Shown: in pieces, positions 47,201 through 56,198 of the stretch | Layout: every line of letters begins with the position of its first letter | How positions within the stretch are numbered: the stretch's first letter is position 1 | Origin: Rodentibacter rarus | Lineage (GTDB): Bacteria; Pseudomonadota; Gammaproteobacteria; Enterobacterales; Pasteurellaceae | Length of the DNA: 64,000 nt | Assembly (NCBI RefSeq): GCF_001998965.1 | Contig: NZ_MLHJ01000036.1 | Location: 1 to 64,000, forward strand | Reading direction: 5' to 3' | Translations under genes and position numbers: made by a program | Notes under the pieces: generated by a model | Databases searched by the model: none | What the model was told of the DNA's origin: nothing | Seen by the model: the letters and a program-made list of their open reading frames with translations, nothing else

Positions 47201-47892
47201 TTATTACTGATCTTCCACAGGGGACGCAAGTGGGCACCGTGCTCCATCGTTATTTTGAAAAAAATGAGTTTAGCGGGTTGACGAATGAGGCTGCCCTTGA
47301 AAAGCTTTGTCAAGAATTACAGATGGATGTGGCGTTTATCGCACCATTACAGCAATGGTTTGAGCAAATCGTGCAAACGCCTTTGTCAACCTCTTCGGGG
47401 ATCAAACTCATTGCGTTGGCAAAATCCGATTGCATAAAAGAAATGGCTTTTTATTTATCCATTCGGGAAAATTTTGATGTGGCAGGTTTTAATCAAGCCT
47501 TGAACACCCATCATCATTTGCCAAGTGAAATGCTGCAATTTGAAGATATTCAAGGGATGATTCGTGGCACTATCGATTTGGTTTTTCGTCATCAGGGTAA
47601 GTATTATTTGTTGGATTATAAATCGAATTTTCTGGGGGAAAGCTGGGCGGATTATGCGCCTCATCAGTTAGAAAAAGCCATGTTACATCATCACTATGAT
47701 TGGCAATATTTACTCTATACTTTGGCGTTACACCGCTATTTAAAAAACGTGGATAGCCATTATGAGTACGAGCGTGATTTCGGCGGTGTCTTTTATCTTT
47801 TCTTAAGAGGGATGAACGGTGAAGGGCAATCCGGCGTGTTTTTTGATCGCCCAAGTGTGCAGCTTATCAATGAATTAGAGGAGGTGTTTTAA
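44218..47892 (+). CDS. recB: Exodeoxyribonuclease V beta subunit RecB
   Basis: Helicase/nuclease subunit of RecBCD, which processes double-strand ends for recombination and degrades foreign linear DNA. About 1224 residues from ATG 44218; TTG 44194 would add eight residues without better support. The UvrD-like helicase has Walker A EASAGTGKTYTIG (near 20-30), motif II DEFQDTD, and motif VI LRLLYVALTRAK. The C-terminal nuclease has GTIDLVFRHQGKYYLLDYKSN. recD starts on its stop codon (TAATG). recC is not in the window. Confidence 0.96.
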   Translation: MTTSTPLNPVSLPLNQVSLIEASAGTGKTYTIGSLYLRLLLQAGEKHFSRPLNVEEVLVVTFTEMATEELKQKIRERITDAIQKLSAYAETQSDSAFKNDEFLSELAHYIDDIPLAIQRLKLAEQNMDLAAIFTIHGFCRRMLMQYAFHSGVHFNLELMKDQSDLLKQFANEFWRENFYPLPFEMANFIAQELKSPDEVLSILKDSLSKNVEPELNNQQILPPSIDKFLEKNLNGYFQNVQELKIFWLQNVDEISAIITEEITREYPDDIYRSLSRNSYTEKLLAARIKQVNQWANNLKDYEINSILKDFFLQSSIAQKYEKPRSNSKNEKKAAKPFYAPIFVELEKRVNELIKPELLSKLILYYYRQGIQQKLLEYKHNHPEKSFDDLLRLLYEALQSEQGEQLAEMIRFQYPFAMIDEFQDTDAQQYGIFSKIYRENQGNNTGFIMIGDPKQAIYRFRGADIFTYLKAAEQADERFNLMKNYRSEQRLVQGVNQLFHFPQSPFIYDNIEFTPVAARADHRQFYLKGELEPAYRFYLTEEKEGKIDKTALAQTCALSIQHWLKSAAENQAVFQGEGEKDCQPLQAANIAVLVRDKNEAALVKNALQQRGIASVFLSDQSSVFDSRVAKELVLVLKACLSVAERPILNAIATALFGLTAAEIHQIHHNEQDWQRWADSFASYQQTWQRQGILPMLHQLLLEQGIAERLLSLSTGERDLTDFLHLAEILQQASALNNSETALLSWFEKQIQGEGRQEAQIRLESERQLVKIVTIHKSKGLEYDLVWLPFLALPSRDPNQSAQINLYYSEDKEAVLWDMENRHLDKLTEETFAEELRLLYVALTRAKYQMAFALPAQFDKKWNPLLYVLSRGEIGKNSTLSQIYSAHSLLNEFKANIPDITSVTIEPATPFIELPPLAFSSSQEGFSAAKFQGDIEQNWHITSFTGIEQKHRWMHYLNESAVKKSAVFDEAKDYDSQATSQNTSEILTALSDDSIPFITDLPQGTQVGTVLHRYFEKNEFSGLTNEAALEKLCQELQMDVAFIAPLQQWFEQIVQTPLSTSSGIKLIALAKSDCIKEMAFYLSIRENFDVAGFNQALNTHHHLPSEMLQFEDIQGMIRGTIDLVFRHQGKYYLLDYKSNFLGESWADYAPHQLEKAMLHHHYDWQYLLYTLALHRYLKNVDSHYEYERDFGGVFYLFLRGMNGEGQSGVFFDRPSVQLINELEEVF

Positions 47893-49832
47893 TGTTGGGG
47901 ATTTTACACGCATTGAATAAGCATAACCTCATCAGTTTAGGCGACTATTATTTTGCCAAACTAATTGCAGATAAACAGCCAGATACGCTTCCTGAAGCCA
48001 CGAAAAATTTAGCCATTTTGCTGGCGGCAGTTTGTAGTTGGCATTATGCACAGGGAAACACCTGTGTGGCATTGGATACCCCATTGGAGCGAAATTTATT
48101 CGGTTTGGGCTATCGTGCTACAGACGTGGATTATTTGAGGGACATTTACCAAAAAATCGACTTTTTACCGGTGGCACAGTGGCAAACTCACCTACGAGGC
48201 CATCCTGCTTTTACACAAGAACCGATTTCACATATCGCCCCCATGGCATTCCAGTTTAATGCCTTATATTTTTATCGTATCTGGCAAGATGAATACCGTG
48301 TTGCACAATATATTAAAAACAGCTTAAAAAATCACCGCACTTTGACGTTTTCTCCCGATGAAATTCAAGAAAAATTAGCCTTGTATTTTCCTCAAAAATC
48401 GGCAGAAATTGATTGGCAAAAAGTGGCGGTGGCAACCGCGATTAAAAGCCCATTCACGGTGATTACAGGGGGCCCCGGCACGGGAAAAACCACCACGGTA
48501 ACAAGGCTGTTGCTCGTGTTACAAGAACTTTATCAGCATAGATTACACATTAAATTAGTCGCTCCAACAGGTAAAGCCGCATCACGATTGGAAGAATCCA
48601 TTCAAAATGCTTTGTTTTTTTTACAACAATCTATGGGATTATCCGAAGCATTAGTGCAATCTATTCCGCAAAAAGCGGAAACATTACATCGTTTGCTTGG
48701 GGTGAATGCTTTCAACGATCACACGCATTATAATAGTAGAAATCCATTACAACTTGATGTTCTCGTGGTGGATGAAACCTCGATGATTGATCTTCCCTTA
48801 ATGGCAAAATTGATTAATGCCCTAAAACCGGAAAGCCGTTTGATTTTATTAGGCGATCAAGCTCAGCTTGCTTCGGTGGAAGCGGGGGCGGTGCTAGGCG
48901 AATTGGCGCAATGGGTGGAAGCCCCTTATAGTGAGGAACAAGCAGATTATTTACGCCAAACCACCGGTTATTTTGTGCCAAGTACCGCTGTTGCTAATCC
49001 AATGCGTGATAGTTTATGTCATCTCACTTTCAGCCGGCGGTTTGATAAAGATTCGGGCATTGGTAAATTGGCTGAACAAATTCAACGTGGGCATGGGGAA
49101 GAAAGCCTTAGATTATTTTCCACCTTTCCTCAAGAATTGTATTTTAATCGCTTTGAGAGCGAACAAAATGAAACGGATTGGGTGCAACAAGTGGTGAAAA
49201 GTGCGGTTGAAAATTATCGCCTTTATTTAATGGAATTCCGGGCGTTACAACAGCAGGGCGTGGAGCTTCATCAATTGAATGAAGAAGGGAAAACCTATGC
49301 GGAGGTCATCCAAGCCCGTTTTAATTCAATTCGATTTTTGACCGCACTTCGCAACAGTCCACTGGGTGTGGAAAATCTGAATAAAGAAATCGCTTTAGCA
49401 TTGCGGCGGGAGCATTTACTTTGGTTTAGAAATGAGCAAGATTGGTATCTTGGTAAGCCAATTATGATCACTGAAAACGATCACAATGTGCGTTTATACA
49501 ATGGGGATATCGGCTTGTGTTTGGCAAAGGGCAAAGTGTGGTTTGGCAATCGTGAGGTGCTAAGTAGCCGTATTCCTGCCCACGAACCCGCCTTTATGAT
49601 GACGATTCATAAATCGCAAGGTTCGGAATTTGATCACACATTTATGGTATTACCCACAGAGCCGAACCCGGTGCTTTCCCGAGAATTGGTCTTTACCGGG
49701 GTGACCCGGGCGAAAAAATCACTTCATATTTTTGCCGATGAAAAAATCTGGAAAATGGCGGTGCGTCAAACGGTAAAACGGCAAAGTGGATTAGGTAAAT
49801 TATTAGAGAATTTCACTCAAATAGGAGATTAA
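47892..49832 (+). CDS. recD: Exodeoxyribonuclease V alpha subunit RecD
   Basis: Fast 5'-3' helicase of RecBCD. The 646-residue protein has Walker A GGPGTGKTTTVTR (about residue 192), Walker B VVDETSMIDL, and the C-terminal motif MMTIHKSQGSEFDH and VFTGVTRAKKSL. Its ATG overlaps the recB stop by one base, so translation is coupled. grxB follows after 1 base. Two uptake signals lie inside, at 49200 and about 49340. Confidence 0.96.
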   Translation: MLGILHALNKHNLISLGDYYFAKLIADKQPDTLPEATKNLAILLAAVCSWHYAQGNTCVALDTPLERNLFGLGYRATDVDYLRDIYQKIDFLPVAQWQTHLRGHPAFTQEPISHIAPMAFQFNALYFYRIWQDEYRVAQYIKNSLKNHRTLTFSPDEIQEKLALYFPQKSAEIDWQKVAVATAIKSPFTVITGGPGTGKTTTVTRLLLVLQELYQHRLHIKLVAPTGKAASRLEESIQNALFFLQQSMGLSEALVQSIPQKAETLHRLLGVNAFNDHTHYNSRNPLQLDVLVVDETSMIDLPLMAKLINALKPESRLILLGDQAQLASVEAGAVLGELAQWVEAPYSEEQADYLRQTTGYFVPSTAVANPMRDSLCHLTFSRRFDKDSGIGKLAEQIQRGHGEESLRLFSTFPQELYFNRFESEQNETDWVQQVVKSAVENYRLYLMEFRALQQQGVELHQLNEEGKTYAEVIQARFNSIRFLTALRNSPLGVENLNKEIALALRREHLLWFRNEQDWYLGKPIMITENDHNVRLYNGDIGLCLAKGKVWFGNREVLSSRIPAHEPAFMMTIHKSQGSEFDHTFMVLPTEPNPVLSRELVFTGVTRAKKSLHIFADEKIWKMAVRQTVKRQSGLGKLLENFTQIGD

Positions 49833-49833
49833 T

Positions 49834-50481
49834 ATGAAATTATATGCTTATGATCATTGTCCGTTTTGTGTGCGTGCAAGAATGATCTTCGGGTTAAAAA
49901 ATCTGCCCTTTGAACTCGTTATGCTTGCCAATGATGATGAAGCCACCCCAATCGGTTTGGTGGGGAAAAAGGTCGTCCCGATTTTAATCAAAGAAGACGG
50001 CACGGCAATGCCGGAAAGTTTAGATATTGTCCACTATGTGGATGAACATTTCGGTGAAAAAATCCTTTCTGAGCAACTTCGCTCTGAAGTGGAGGAATGG
50101 GTAAAAACAGTGGGGCGTTACTATAATCATTTGCTCATTCCACGTTTTGTAAAAATGGATCTAGCGGAATTTAACACCCAAAGTGCGGTGGATTATTTCA
50201 TTAAAAAGAAAACGGAAGCCATCGGAGATTTTCAACAAAATTTAGATGAAACAGCCAATTATCTTGTTCGCTTACATCAAGATCTTGAAAACCTTGTGCC
50301 ATTAATAAAATCCGCCTCAGCATTAAACGGCAAGCTTTCTTTGGAGGATATTATGGTTTTCCCTATGCTGCGTAATTTAACCTGTGTACGAGATATTCAA
50401 TTCCCACCGGAAGTGGCGGCCTATTTAAAGACAATGTCTAAACAAAGTGGTGTGGATTTGTATTTTGATAAGGCGATTTAA
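49834..50481 (+). CDS. grxB: Glutaredoxin 2
   Basis: A GST-fold glutaredoxin of 215 residues. The N-terminal thioredoxin domain has the redox motif CPFC (residues 9-12), and the helical C-terminal domain has LNGKLSLEDIMVFPMLRNLT. It reduces protein-glutathione mixed disulfides and would work with glutathione made by GshF. It starts 1 base after recD and is likely in the recBD transcript. H. influenzae has the same order. Confidence 0.93.
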   Translation: MKLYAYDHCPFCVRARMIFGLKNLPFELVMLANDDEATPIGLVGKKVVPILIKEDGTAMPESLDIVHYVDEHFGEKILSEQLRSEVEEWVKTVGRYYNHLLIPRFVKMDLAEFNTQSAVDYFIKKKTEAIGDFQQNLDETANYLVRLHQDLENLVPLIKSASALNGKLSLEDIMVFPMLRNLTCVRDIQFPPEVAAYLKTMSKQSGVDLYFDKAI

Positions 50482-50487
50482 TTAACA

Positions 50488-50520
50488 AAAAACCTGCCAA
50501 TCGGCAGGTTTTGTTTTTTT
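50488..50520. terminator. Terminator between grxB and dps
   Basis: ACCTGCC and GGCAGGT pair around AATC, with A-run before and T-run after, so it can act for both convergent genes. Confidence 0.88.
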
Positions 50521-50531
50521 ATTGTTTTTAA

Positions 50532-51014
50532 TTATGCATGGCAAGTTTGGCAAGCAGCTTGGAACATCCATACTAATTTTTCTTGCTCTTTGATGTAGTC
50601 GCTCATTTGTGAAGCTGTACCTTCATCATCGGCATCCCCTGCAAGGGCAAGGATTTCACGTTGTTGTTCAAGTAACACTTTTAAACCGGATAAGGTGCCG
50701 GATAAACATTCTTGCGCACCGCTTACCGCGATATCTTCTTGAATACGAGAAACTTTTAAATATTGGCTGTAAGCATTGTTAGGCGTATGACCTAAGGTGA
50801 GGATACGTTCTGCAAGTTCATCGATTTTAGTGATTAAATCGGTGTAAATTTCCTCAAATTTTGCATGTAATTCAAAGAAGTTTACCCCTTTAATATTCCA
50901 GTGATAACCACGTACATTCGTATAGAAAATTTGGTAACTGGCGAGTAAATCATTTAATTTGTTTGCTAATTGTGCAGATTGCTCTTTATCTAAACCGATA
51001 GATGTTTTTGACAT
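50532..51014 (-). CDS. dps: Dps-family DNA-binding ferritin-like protein
   Basis: Dodecameric mini-ferritin that stores iron, consumes peroxide and protects DNA. The 160-residue protein has the ferroxidase ligands in YHWNIKGVNFFELHAKFEEIY (two His, Asp/Glu) and IDELAERI. The N terminus is short, so DNA binding may be weak. It carries an unusual C-terminal CQTCHA with two Cys. It is divergent from cdd; the H. influenzae order (HI1349-HI1350) is the same. Confidence 0.93.
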   Translation of the reverse strand: MSKTSIGLDKEQSAQLANKLNDLLASYQIFYTNVRGYHWNIKGVNFFELHAKFEEIYTDLITKIDELAERILTLGHTPNNAYSQYLKVSRIQEDIAVSGAQECLSGTLSGLKVLLEQQREILALAGDADDEGTASQMSDYIKEQEKLVWMFQAACQTCHA

Positions 51015-51205
51015 AATTTTTTCCTCTAAATTGTTGATGCGTTTTTTGGGATACAGAAGCTATTTCGCTTCAAGTGTGGCTATTATACATAATAAAAGTA
51101 GGGAATAAAGCCACTTTATTAGATAGAATTGATAGGTTATTTGTATTGAAATGTTATTTTTATAAATATTTAACGATTGATTAAACAATCTACCTACATC
51201 GTTTA

Positions 51206-51227
51206 AATCGTGATCTTTTTCACAAAT
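51206..51227 (+). promoter_or_regulatory. CRP site upstream of cdd
   Basis: CGTGATCTTTTTCACA (51209-51224) matches TGTGA-N6-TCACA with one difference and lies about 75 bases before the cdd start. cdd is CRP-controlled in E. coli. An uptake signal follows at 51251. Confidence 0.75.
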
Positions 51228-51291
51228 TTCATAAATATTTTGAGCTACAATAAGTGCGGTTAAATTTTTAAATATTTTTAAAGGAGAAGCA

Positions 51292-52170
51292 ATGCAAGCA
51301 TTAATCAAACAGGCATTACCACAAAATGATCCTTTGAACCGGGCAATTCTCAAAACATTAGAAGCGGGGAATTGGGCTGGCTTTTTGAGTGCTCAGCAAG
51401 TCGAACAGCTTTGTGCAGATTTTACATTCGAACCCTTACAATTGGCTTTGTATCTCCTTCCTGTTGCTGCCTGTTATAGCCATACGGATATTTCCCATTT
51501 TAACGTTGGCGCTATCGCCATTGGGCAAAAAGGGGATTTTTATTTCGGCGCTAATCAAGAATTTGCTAAGGTCGAAATTCAGCAAACGATTCATGCCGAA
51601 CAAAGTGCGATTAGCCATGCTTGGTTGCGGGGGGAACGCTGCATTGCGCATATGGTGGTAAATTACACACCTTGTGGGCATTGCCGCCAATTTATGAATG
51701 AATTGCAAGGGGCAGATAAGTTAAAAATTCATTTGCCTCAGGCTTTAAATCAATCTCTACATCATTATTTACCCAATTCTTTTGGACCAAAAGACCTTGA
51801 TATTACTGCACATTTATTGGCAAAAGAAGATCATCATTTGATTGCCAATCATGCTGATGAATTGATTAATCAAGGGATTTTAGCGGCGAATCAATCTCAT
51901 TGCCCTTATTCTGAAAGCCCACACGGCATCGCAATGTTGTTCAAAAATGGCGAAATCATTACCGGACGATATGCGGAAAATGCCGCCTTTAATCCTAGTT
52001 TACCGGCATTACAAACGGCGTTAAATTTTGCCTATTTAAATAACAAAAAATTAACGGATATTGAGCGGATTGTGATGGTGGAAAAACCGACAAAATTAAG
52101 CCATAAATCCATGACAGAGCAACTGTTACGAGAGCTAAATTTACCTGTTTTAGAATATATAGTGCGATAA
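51292..52170 (+). CDS. cdd: Cytidine deaminase
   Basis: Zinc enzyme converting cytidine and deoxycytidine to uridines for pyrimidine salvage. The 292-residue length is the dimeric enterobacterial type with duplicated domains. Zinc and proton-shuttle residues are in HAEQSAI and PCGHCRQF. The degenerate second domain retains [12 protein letters not shown]. Start follows AAGGAGAAG. A convergent terminator separates it from ureD. Confidence 0.96.
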   Translation: MQALIKQALPQNDPLNRAILKTLEAGNWAGFLSAQQVEQLCADFTFEPLQLALYLLPVAACYSHTDISHFNVGAIAIGQKGDFYFGANQEFAKVEIQQTIHAEQSAISHAWLRGERCIAHMVVNYTPCGHCRQFMNELQGADKLKIHLPQALNQSLHHYLPNSFGPKDLDITAHLLAKEDHHLIANHADELINQGILAANQSHCPYSESPHGIAMLFKNGEIITGRYAENAAFNPSLPALQTALNFAYLNNKKLTDIERIVMVEKPTKLSHKSMTEQLLRELNLPVLEYIVR

Positions 52171-52171
52171 A

Positions 52172-52200
52172 AGTAGGGCAGTGCAATCTGCCCTTTTATT
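52172..52200. terminator. Bidirectional terminator between cdd and ureD
   Basis: AGGGCAG (52175-52181) pairs with CTGCCCT (52188-52194) around TGCAAT, with TTTTATTTG after it and AAAA before it. It lies at the end of two convergent genes. Confidence 0.8.
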
Positions 52201-53017
52201 TGATTTCTTCTTGGAAATAGTTGGCAAGCTGATGAAACAGATTTTGAATAGGTTCAGCACGGTGTCCCAAAACCCGTACGATAATCCCATCGCCATTTAA
52301 AAGAGAAGCCCCAACCAGCATAGTTTTTTCCTCCGCAATATGGGTGTGAATGCGTTGTAAAATCCCTTTTAATTCGACCGCACTTTTCCCTCGATTTAGA
52401 TAGATTAATGATCCCTGATGGGAATAGTTTTCCATTTGGCTCAATGCGGTAAGGTTCATTGTTGTGGGGTGCCATTGAATACAATCTGACACAAGGGGAT
52501 ATTTTTTGCCGTCATGTTGCAAGCCATAAATATTCAAATGAGATGAAAATTGGCGGAAAGCAAAACGTTCATCGTTTAAGACTCGCCCAATGGCAACAAT
52601 CTCACCGTAAATCAGCTCAGTGTTCGGTTGCATTTCAATGAGGGTTTTCTGTTTGAATAGGGCGTCTTTATGTAGCACTAAGGGATGGGGTAAATAGAAT
52701 AAACGGCTTCCTTCTGCCAAATGAATTTGTGTGATCTGTTCGGCACTTTCGTTTTCATTCATGGCTTGCACACGGGTGAAAGCCTGAGTATGAAGTGAAA
52801 GTGCGGTGGATTTTGCCAGTGAAATTTGGATATCCAACAGATCACCGGCTAGCACACCGGGCGAGGAGGACATTTGCATGGCATTCAATCCCTGCTGCCA
52901 AATACCCAAATAATGAGGCAACACCATCACTTTAAAAGGCGGGGTAGCAAAATAGTCGGCAAGTTGGGTTTTGCCTGTTGGGGAAAGTTTGGTGGAAAGT
53001 CTGAGTTTACTGTTCAT
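52196..53017 (-). CDS. ureD: Urease accessory protein UreD (UreH)
   Basis: Scaffold for the UreDFG apo-urease activation complex and conduit for nickel. The 273-residue protein has the family motifs SSSPGVLAGDLLDIQI and TQAFTRV. It is last in the minus-strand urease operon (utp-A-B-C-dinD-E-F-G-D), the gene order of Pasteurellaceae apart from dinD. Two uptake signals are inside. A 131-base gap with a CCCCTCTTTG/CAAAGAGGGG palindrome (53120-53140) precedes it. Confidence 0.95.
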   Translation of the reverse strand: MNSKLRLSTKLSPTGKTQLADYFATPPFKVMVLPHYLGIWQQGLNAMQMSSSPGVLAGDLLDIQISLAKSTALSLHTQAFTRVQAMNENESAEQITQIHLAEGSRLFYLPHPLVLHKDALFKQKTLIEMQPNTELIYGEIVAIGRVLNDERFAFRQFSSHLNIYGLQHDGKKYPLVSDCIQWHPTTMNLTALSQMENYSHQGSLIYLNRGKSAVELKGILQRIHTHIAEEKTMLVGASLLNGDGIIVRVLGHRAEPIQNLFHQLANYFQEEIK

Positions 53018-53119
53018 TGTTTAGGTCTTAGGATCTTTTTTCAAAAGGGAGAGTCGGCAATTTAATTTCAATATTAAATCACTTATGAGGTAGATTTTCT
53101 TCTGCTAAATCTCCCCTTG

Positions 53120-53140
53120 CCCCTCTTTGCCAAAGAGGGG
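53120..53140. repeat. Palindrome between ureG and ureD
   Basis: CCCCTCTTTG and CAAAGAGGGG flank a single C. Related short GC-rich motifs (AGAGGGG followed by ATAAC or ATTTG) occur in the ureF-ureG gap (about 53828-53850) and the ureA-ureB gap (about 58285-58310). It could be a small intergenic repeat family. Confidence 0.5.
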
Positions 53141-53148
53141 ATTTGTTT

Positions 53149-53784
53149 TTATCTCACTAATGCTTTTGGTTCTTCAACATTTTTCAACAGCGCATATTTT
53201 TCAATCCAACCGATCACGCCTTCTAAATTTTCTTTTTTCATAAGGTTAGTAAAAACGAAAGGCTGCCCATTGCGCATACGGCGGGCATCGCGTTCCATAA
53301 TGCTTAAATCGGCCCCCACAAATGGGGCGAGGTCGGTTTTATTAATTACCAATAAATCCGAACGAGTAATACCCGGGCCACCTTTGCGTGGAATTTTTTC
53401 GCCTTGCGCCACATCAATCACGAAAATGGTGACATCTGCTAAATCCGGACTGAAGGTGGCGGAGAGATTATCCCCGCCCGATTCGATAAAGACGATTTCT
53501 ACATCAGGAAAACGCGCGACCATTTCATCGACTGCCTCCAAGTTCATTGAGGCATCTTCACGAATAGCGGTATGAGGGCAACCACCGGTTTCCACCCCCA
53601 TAATCCGCTCTGGAGGAAGCAGGCTATTTTTTGTTAAAAATTCCGCATCTTCTTGCGTGTAGATATCATTGGTGATTACCGCCACACTGTATTTGCTGGC
53701 GATTTCACGAGTGAGTTTTTCAATTAACGCTGTTTTACCCGCCCCCACAGGGCCGGCCACACCGATTTTAATGTAGTTACGCAT
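53149..53784 (-). CDS. ureG: Urease accessory GTPase UreG
   Basis: SIMIBI-class GTPase that delivers nickel to urease. About 211 residues: P-loop [15 protein letters not shown] at the N terminus, the metal-binding CPH in [15 protein letters not shown], and [13 protein letters not shown] and NKTDLAP (G4). Start set at 53784 (MRNYIKIG, preceded by AAAAGGAAAAAAC). The longer frame to 53820 adds [11 protein letters not shown], which is not family-like. The preceding gap of about 150 bases holds an uptake signal. Confidence 0.96.
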   Translation of the reverse strand: MRNYIKIGVAGPVGAGKTALIEKLTREIASKYSVAVITNDIYTQEDAEFLTKNSLLPPERIMGVETGGCPHTAIREDASMNLEAVDEMVARFPDVEIVFIESGGDNLSATFSPDLADVTIFVIDVAQGEKIPRKGGPGITRSDLLVINKTDLAPFVGADLSIMERDARRMRNGQPFVFTNLMKKENLEGVIGWIEKYALLKNVEEPKALVR

Positions 53785-53931
53785 TGTTTTTTCCTTTTTC
53801 TCATCGTTTCCCTCTCCCATTGACAGGAAGAGGGGATAACAAAATCTTTTTGAAAACTGACCGCACTTTCCCTCTCTTTGGCGAAAATTGCCTAATGCAA
53901 TTTGCGTTTATCTCCTCCCGAGAAGATAGTT

Positions 53932-54639
53932 TTAGGACATATAAAGCCTTGTATAAAGCTGTTCGTGTTGCATTGCCCGAATATCATTGGCAAGTGTTGC
54001 TGCCCCCAGCCAATCGGGATCGGGCGATAGGCTTAATTCTACTGCTTTTTGTAATGGCTGACGTAGGCTAAATAAAATATCCTGTCCATCCATTTGGCTT
54101 AATGGAATGAGTTTTACGCCATTGGTGATCGCCCCCACTGCCGCATTGTAATAAAAAGCATAGAGTGTATCGCCTTTAGTCAGTCCCATAGCTTGAGCGA
54201 CCATGGCAAATACGATGGGGAAGTAGCCCTGCACCCGTTTTTCAGTAATGGCTTGCTGATAAGCGGTGAGCAGCGGGTGATTTTCATAGCGAATGAAAAT
54301 TTTCAGCAACCGCACGCCCAGTTTAAAGCTCCCTTCACGACTTTCACGTGCTATTTTGGTGGCGGAAAGCGTCCAATCCAATTCGCATAAACGATCAAAA
54401 TCGTGATTTTCCATCGCATCAAAAGCAAGGGAAAGATAGGCTCCATCATTGTAGATCCAGTTTTGTAATAGCTGGGTTTGCACATAGTCTTCAAGGGTTG
54501 TTTTACTTTCTACAATGCCTTGTTGGACGAAGGTTTCCAAACCGTTGGAATGATTAAATCCGCCAATGGGCAAAGTGGGATCGACCAAGTGGAGCAGCGC
54601 GCCTAAATCAGCTAAAGAGCGGTTTAATGTTGGTGCCAA
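53932..54639 (-). CDS. ureF: Urease accessory protein UreF
   Basis: All-helical protein that acts in the UreDFG complex and gates UreG GTPase activity. The 235-residue protein has the family motifs DPTLPIGGFNHSNGLETFVQ and LLTAYQQA, and a C-terminal AVGAITNGVKLIPLSQMDGQDIL. It overlaps the 3' end of ureE by 16 bases, consistent with coupled translation. No unusual features. Confidence 0.95.
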   Translation of the reverse strand: MAPTLNRSLADLGALLHLVDPTLPIGGFNHSNGLETFVQQGIVESKTTLEDYVQTQLLQNWIYNDGAYLSLAFDAMENHDFDRLCELDWTLSATKIARESREGSFKLGVRLLKIFIRYENHPLLTAYQQAITEKRVQGYFPIVFAMVAQAMGLTKGDTLYAFYYNAAVGAITNGVKLIPLSQMDGQDILFSLRQPLQKAVELSLSPDPDWLGAATLANDIRAMQHEQLYTRLYMS

Positions 54640-55181
54640 TTTCCATCTCCATGGTGATGATAGCCGTGATGATCATGACTATGTGAATGGCTGTGTGAAT
54701 GTCCTTGTGCGGAATTGGCTCGCAACGCTTGGCTTAAACGGCGCTCAGCTTTTTGCGGATGAAAACCGGCGGCTTGTAACCATTCAAACATTGGTTTGTC
54801 ATAAGGCAATGTCACCTCATCGCCATCTAAAAAAAGCGGTGAATGTTTGTTACCGATTTCATAACAGGCTCGAGCCATTTCCGGTAAGGTTTTCGGTGAA
54901 AGCACAATCACTTCGCTTGGCAAAATTTCAATGGCGATCACCAGTTCATCGCTAATAAACACCACATCGTCATGTTTCAAGCGTTGCCCCTCTTTGAGCA
55001 AACGAAATGCCACCTCACGCCCACTGTGGGTGGTTTTTCGTAGAATATTGCGTTCGCTTTCATACCATTGCAGCGAAACATAATCTATTTTTTGATGGGC
55101 TATTTTACCCGCTTCACGAAGTGCGGTTAAATTTCCCAAAATATTTTCCATAATAGGGAGGATTGGGTTAAGAATTTTCAT
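54624..55181 (-). CDS. ureE: Urease nickel metallochaperone UreE
   Basis: Binds and delivers nickel for urease. The 185-residue protein has an N-terminal peptide-binding domain (ERNILRKTTHSGREV), a metal domain (ACYEIGNKHSPLFLDGD) and a strongly His-rich tail (HSHSHSHDHHGYHHHGDGNWHQH region; more than ten His in the last 25 residues) for nickel storage. Start at 55181 lies inside the last codons of dinD (14-base overlap), with AGAAG as ribosome site. Normally ureE directly follows ureC; here dinD is between them. Confidence 0.95.
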   Translation of the reverse strand: MKILNPILPIMENILGNLTALREAGKIAHQKIDYVSLQWYESERNILRKTTHSGREVAFRLLKEGQRLKHDDVVFISDELVIAIEILPSEVIVLSPKTLPEMARACYEIGNKHSPLFLDGDEVTLPYDKPMFEWLQAAGFHPQKAERRLSQALRANSAQGHSHSHSHSHDHHGYHHHGDGNWHQH

Positions 55182-56034
55182 TTTTGTCTTCTATTTTAGG
55201 TAATGTTTTAACTTTTTCGGCTAGTTGTTTTTCTGTTCGTTTTACTTTTCGCTCTAGTTTTTGTAAATCAGGCTCAGCAGGTAACGTTTCAGGTTTTATG
55301 CCTCGTTGTCCGAGCATTTCCCGAATGGTTTTATTGTTTTGTACATGTTCAATCGTAATTTCATTTTCACCCTGTAAATTAGCTTGTTGCGTATTGTGAT
55401 TTGTCATCTCTGTCGCAAGTTGCTTGGCGGCAATGGTAAGTGTTGGTAAGAAATCGGCTAACGCCCTGCCTTTCGGCATTTCATATTTTTCTTTCATTGC
55501 TTGAGTAGAAAATCCGCCAAAAAGGGCATAATCGCCTTTTGAACGAATACGACCAAATCCAGCATCATCAACACCTCGTTCATAAAGAATTTGTGAAAGG
55601 ATTTTTTTGGATTCTCTTAAGCGGTCACGGGCTTCTAAACGAGCATACAGTTGCATTCTCTCTTCAATCAATTCCTGTTTTCTGGTTTGCACCGCAAAAT
55701 AGCTTTGTGCAAAAGCAATTTCAGGTTTTCTTGGATCACCATTCTGAGCAATTAAATAGCAGGCATAACGTGTGAGCATAAAATCATCAATTTTACGTTT
55801 GCTACTGCTACCTAACTGGACCATTTTCGTGACGCCACGAAAATGGTCTGAAGCCTTATAACCACTGGCTTCGCAAGAATCAATAGCTCGGTGAATTGCC
55901 ACTTTAAAATTTTCCCAACGAGTGTATCCGAGGTGGGTTTGTAAATCTCGGGCATACCAAAATTCGATATGTTGATCTAACCGTTGTACAAGATTTTCTA
56001 ATGTTGATTGTAATAACTGTAATTGCGGATCCAT
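55168..56034 (-). CDS. dinD: DinD-family DNA damage-inducible protein, inserted in the urease operon
   Basis: A 288-residue protein with the DinD pattern: YARDLQTHLGYTRWENF, a HFRGVTKMV segment, SRYACYLIAQNGDPRKPEIA-like stretch (here LTRYACYLIAQNGDPRKP), FAVQTRKQEL, and YALFGGFSTQAMKEKY. The C-terminal part is charged and helical. E. coli DinD inhibits RecA filaments and is SOS-induced. No CTGT-N8-ACAG LexA box was seen in the 165 bases upstream. It lies between ureC and ureE, overlapping ureE by 14 bases. That location is unusual and suggests horizontal insertion. Confidence 0.9.
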   Translation of the reverse strand: MDPQLQLLQSTLENLVQRLDQHIEFWYARDLQTHLGYTRWENFKVAIHRAIDSCEASGYKASDHFRGVTKMVQLGSSSKRKIDDFMLTRYACYLIAQNGDPRKPEIAFAQSYFAVQTRKQELIEERMQLYARLEARDRLRESKKILSQILYERGVDDAGFGRIRSKGDYALFGGFSTQAMKEKYEMPKGRALADFLPTLTIAAKQLATEMTNHNTQQANLQGENEITIEHVQNNKTIREMLGQRGIKPETLPAEPDLQKLERKVKRTEKQLAEKVKTLPKIEDKNENS

Positions 56035-56137
56035 ATTTATTCCTCTTTAAATGTAAAACAATGCAACATCGTAATAAAAAGTGCTATTCAAAATCAGAAA
56101 AAACTTTTATTTTCTCGAGTGAGATCACAAACTTTCT

Positions 56138-56163
56138 ACCAAGGGTAACAAGTTACCCTTGGT
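56138..56163. promoter_or_regulatory. Perfect 12-bp palindrome in the ureC-dinD gap
   Basis: ACCAAGGGTAAC and GTTACCCTTGGT flank AA. It lies 35-60 bases after the ureC stop and about 105 bases before dinD. There is no T-run on the minus strand. It could be a repressor operator for dinD, an mRNA hairpin controlling urease accessory expression, or an insertion scar. Confidence 0.55.
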
Positions 56164-56198
56164 TACCGACCGTTTCTCTCCTTTGGAGGCTGGGGGGG

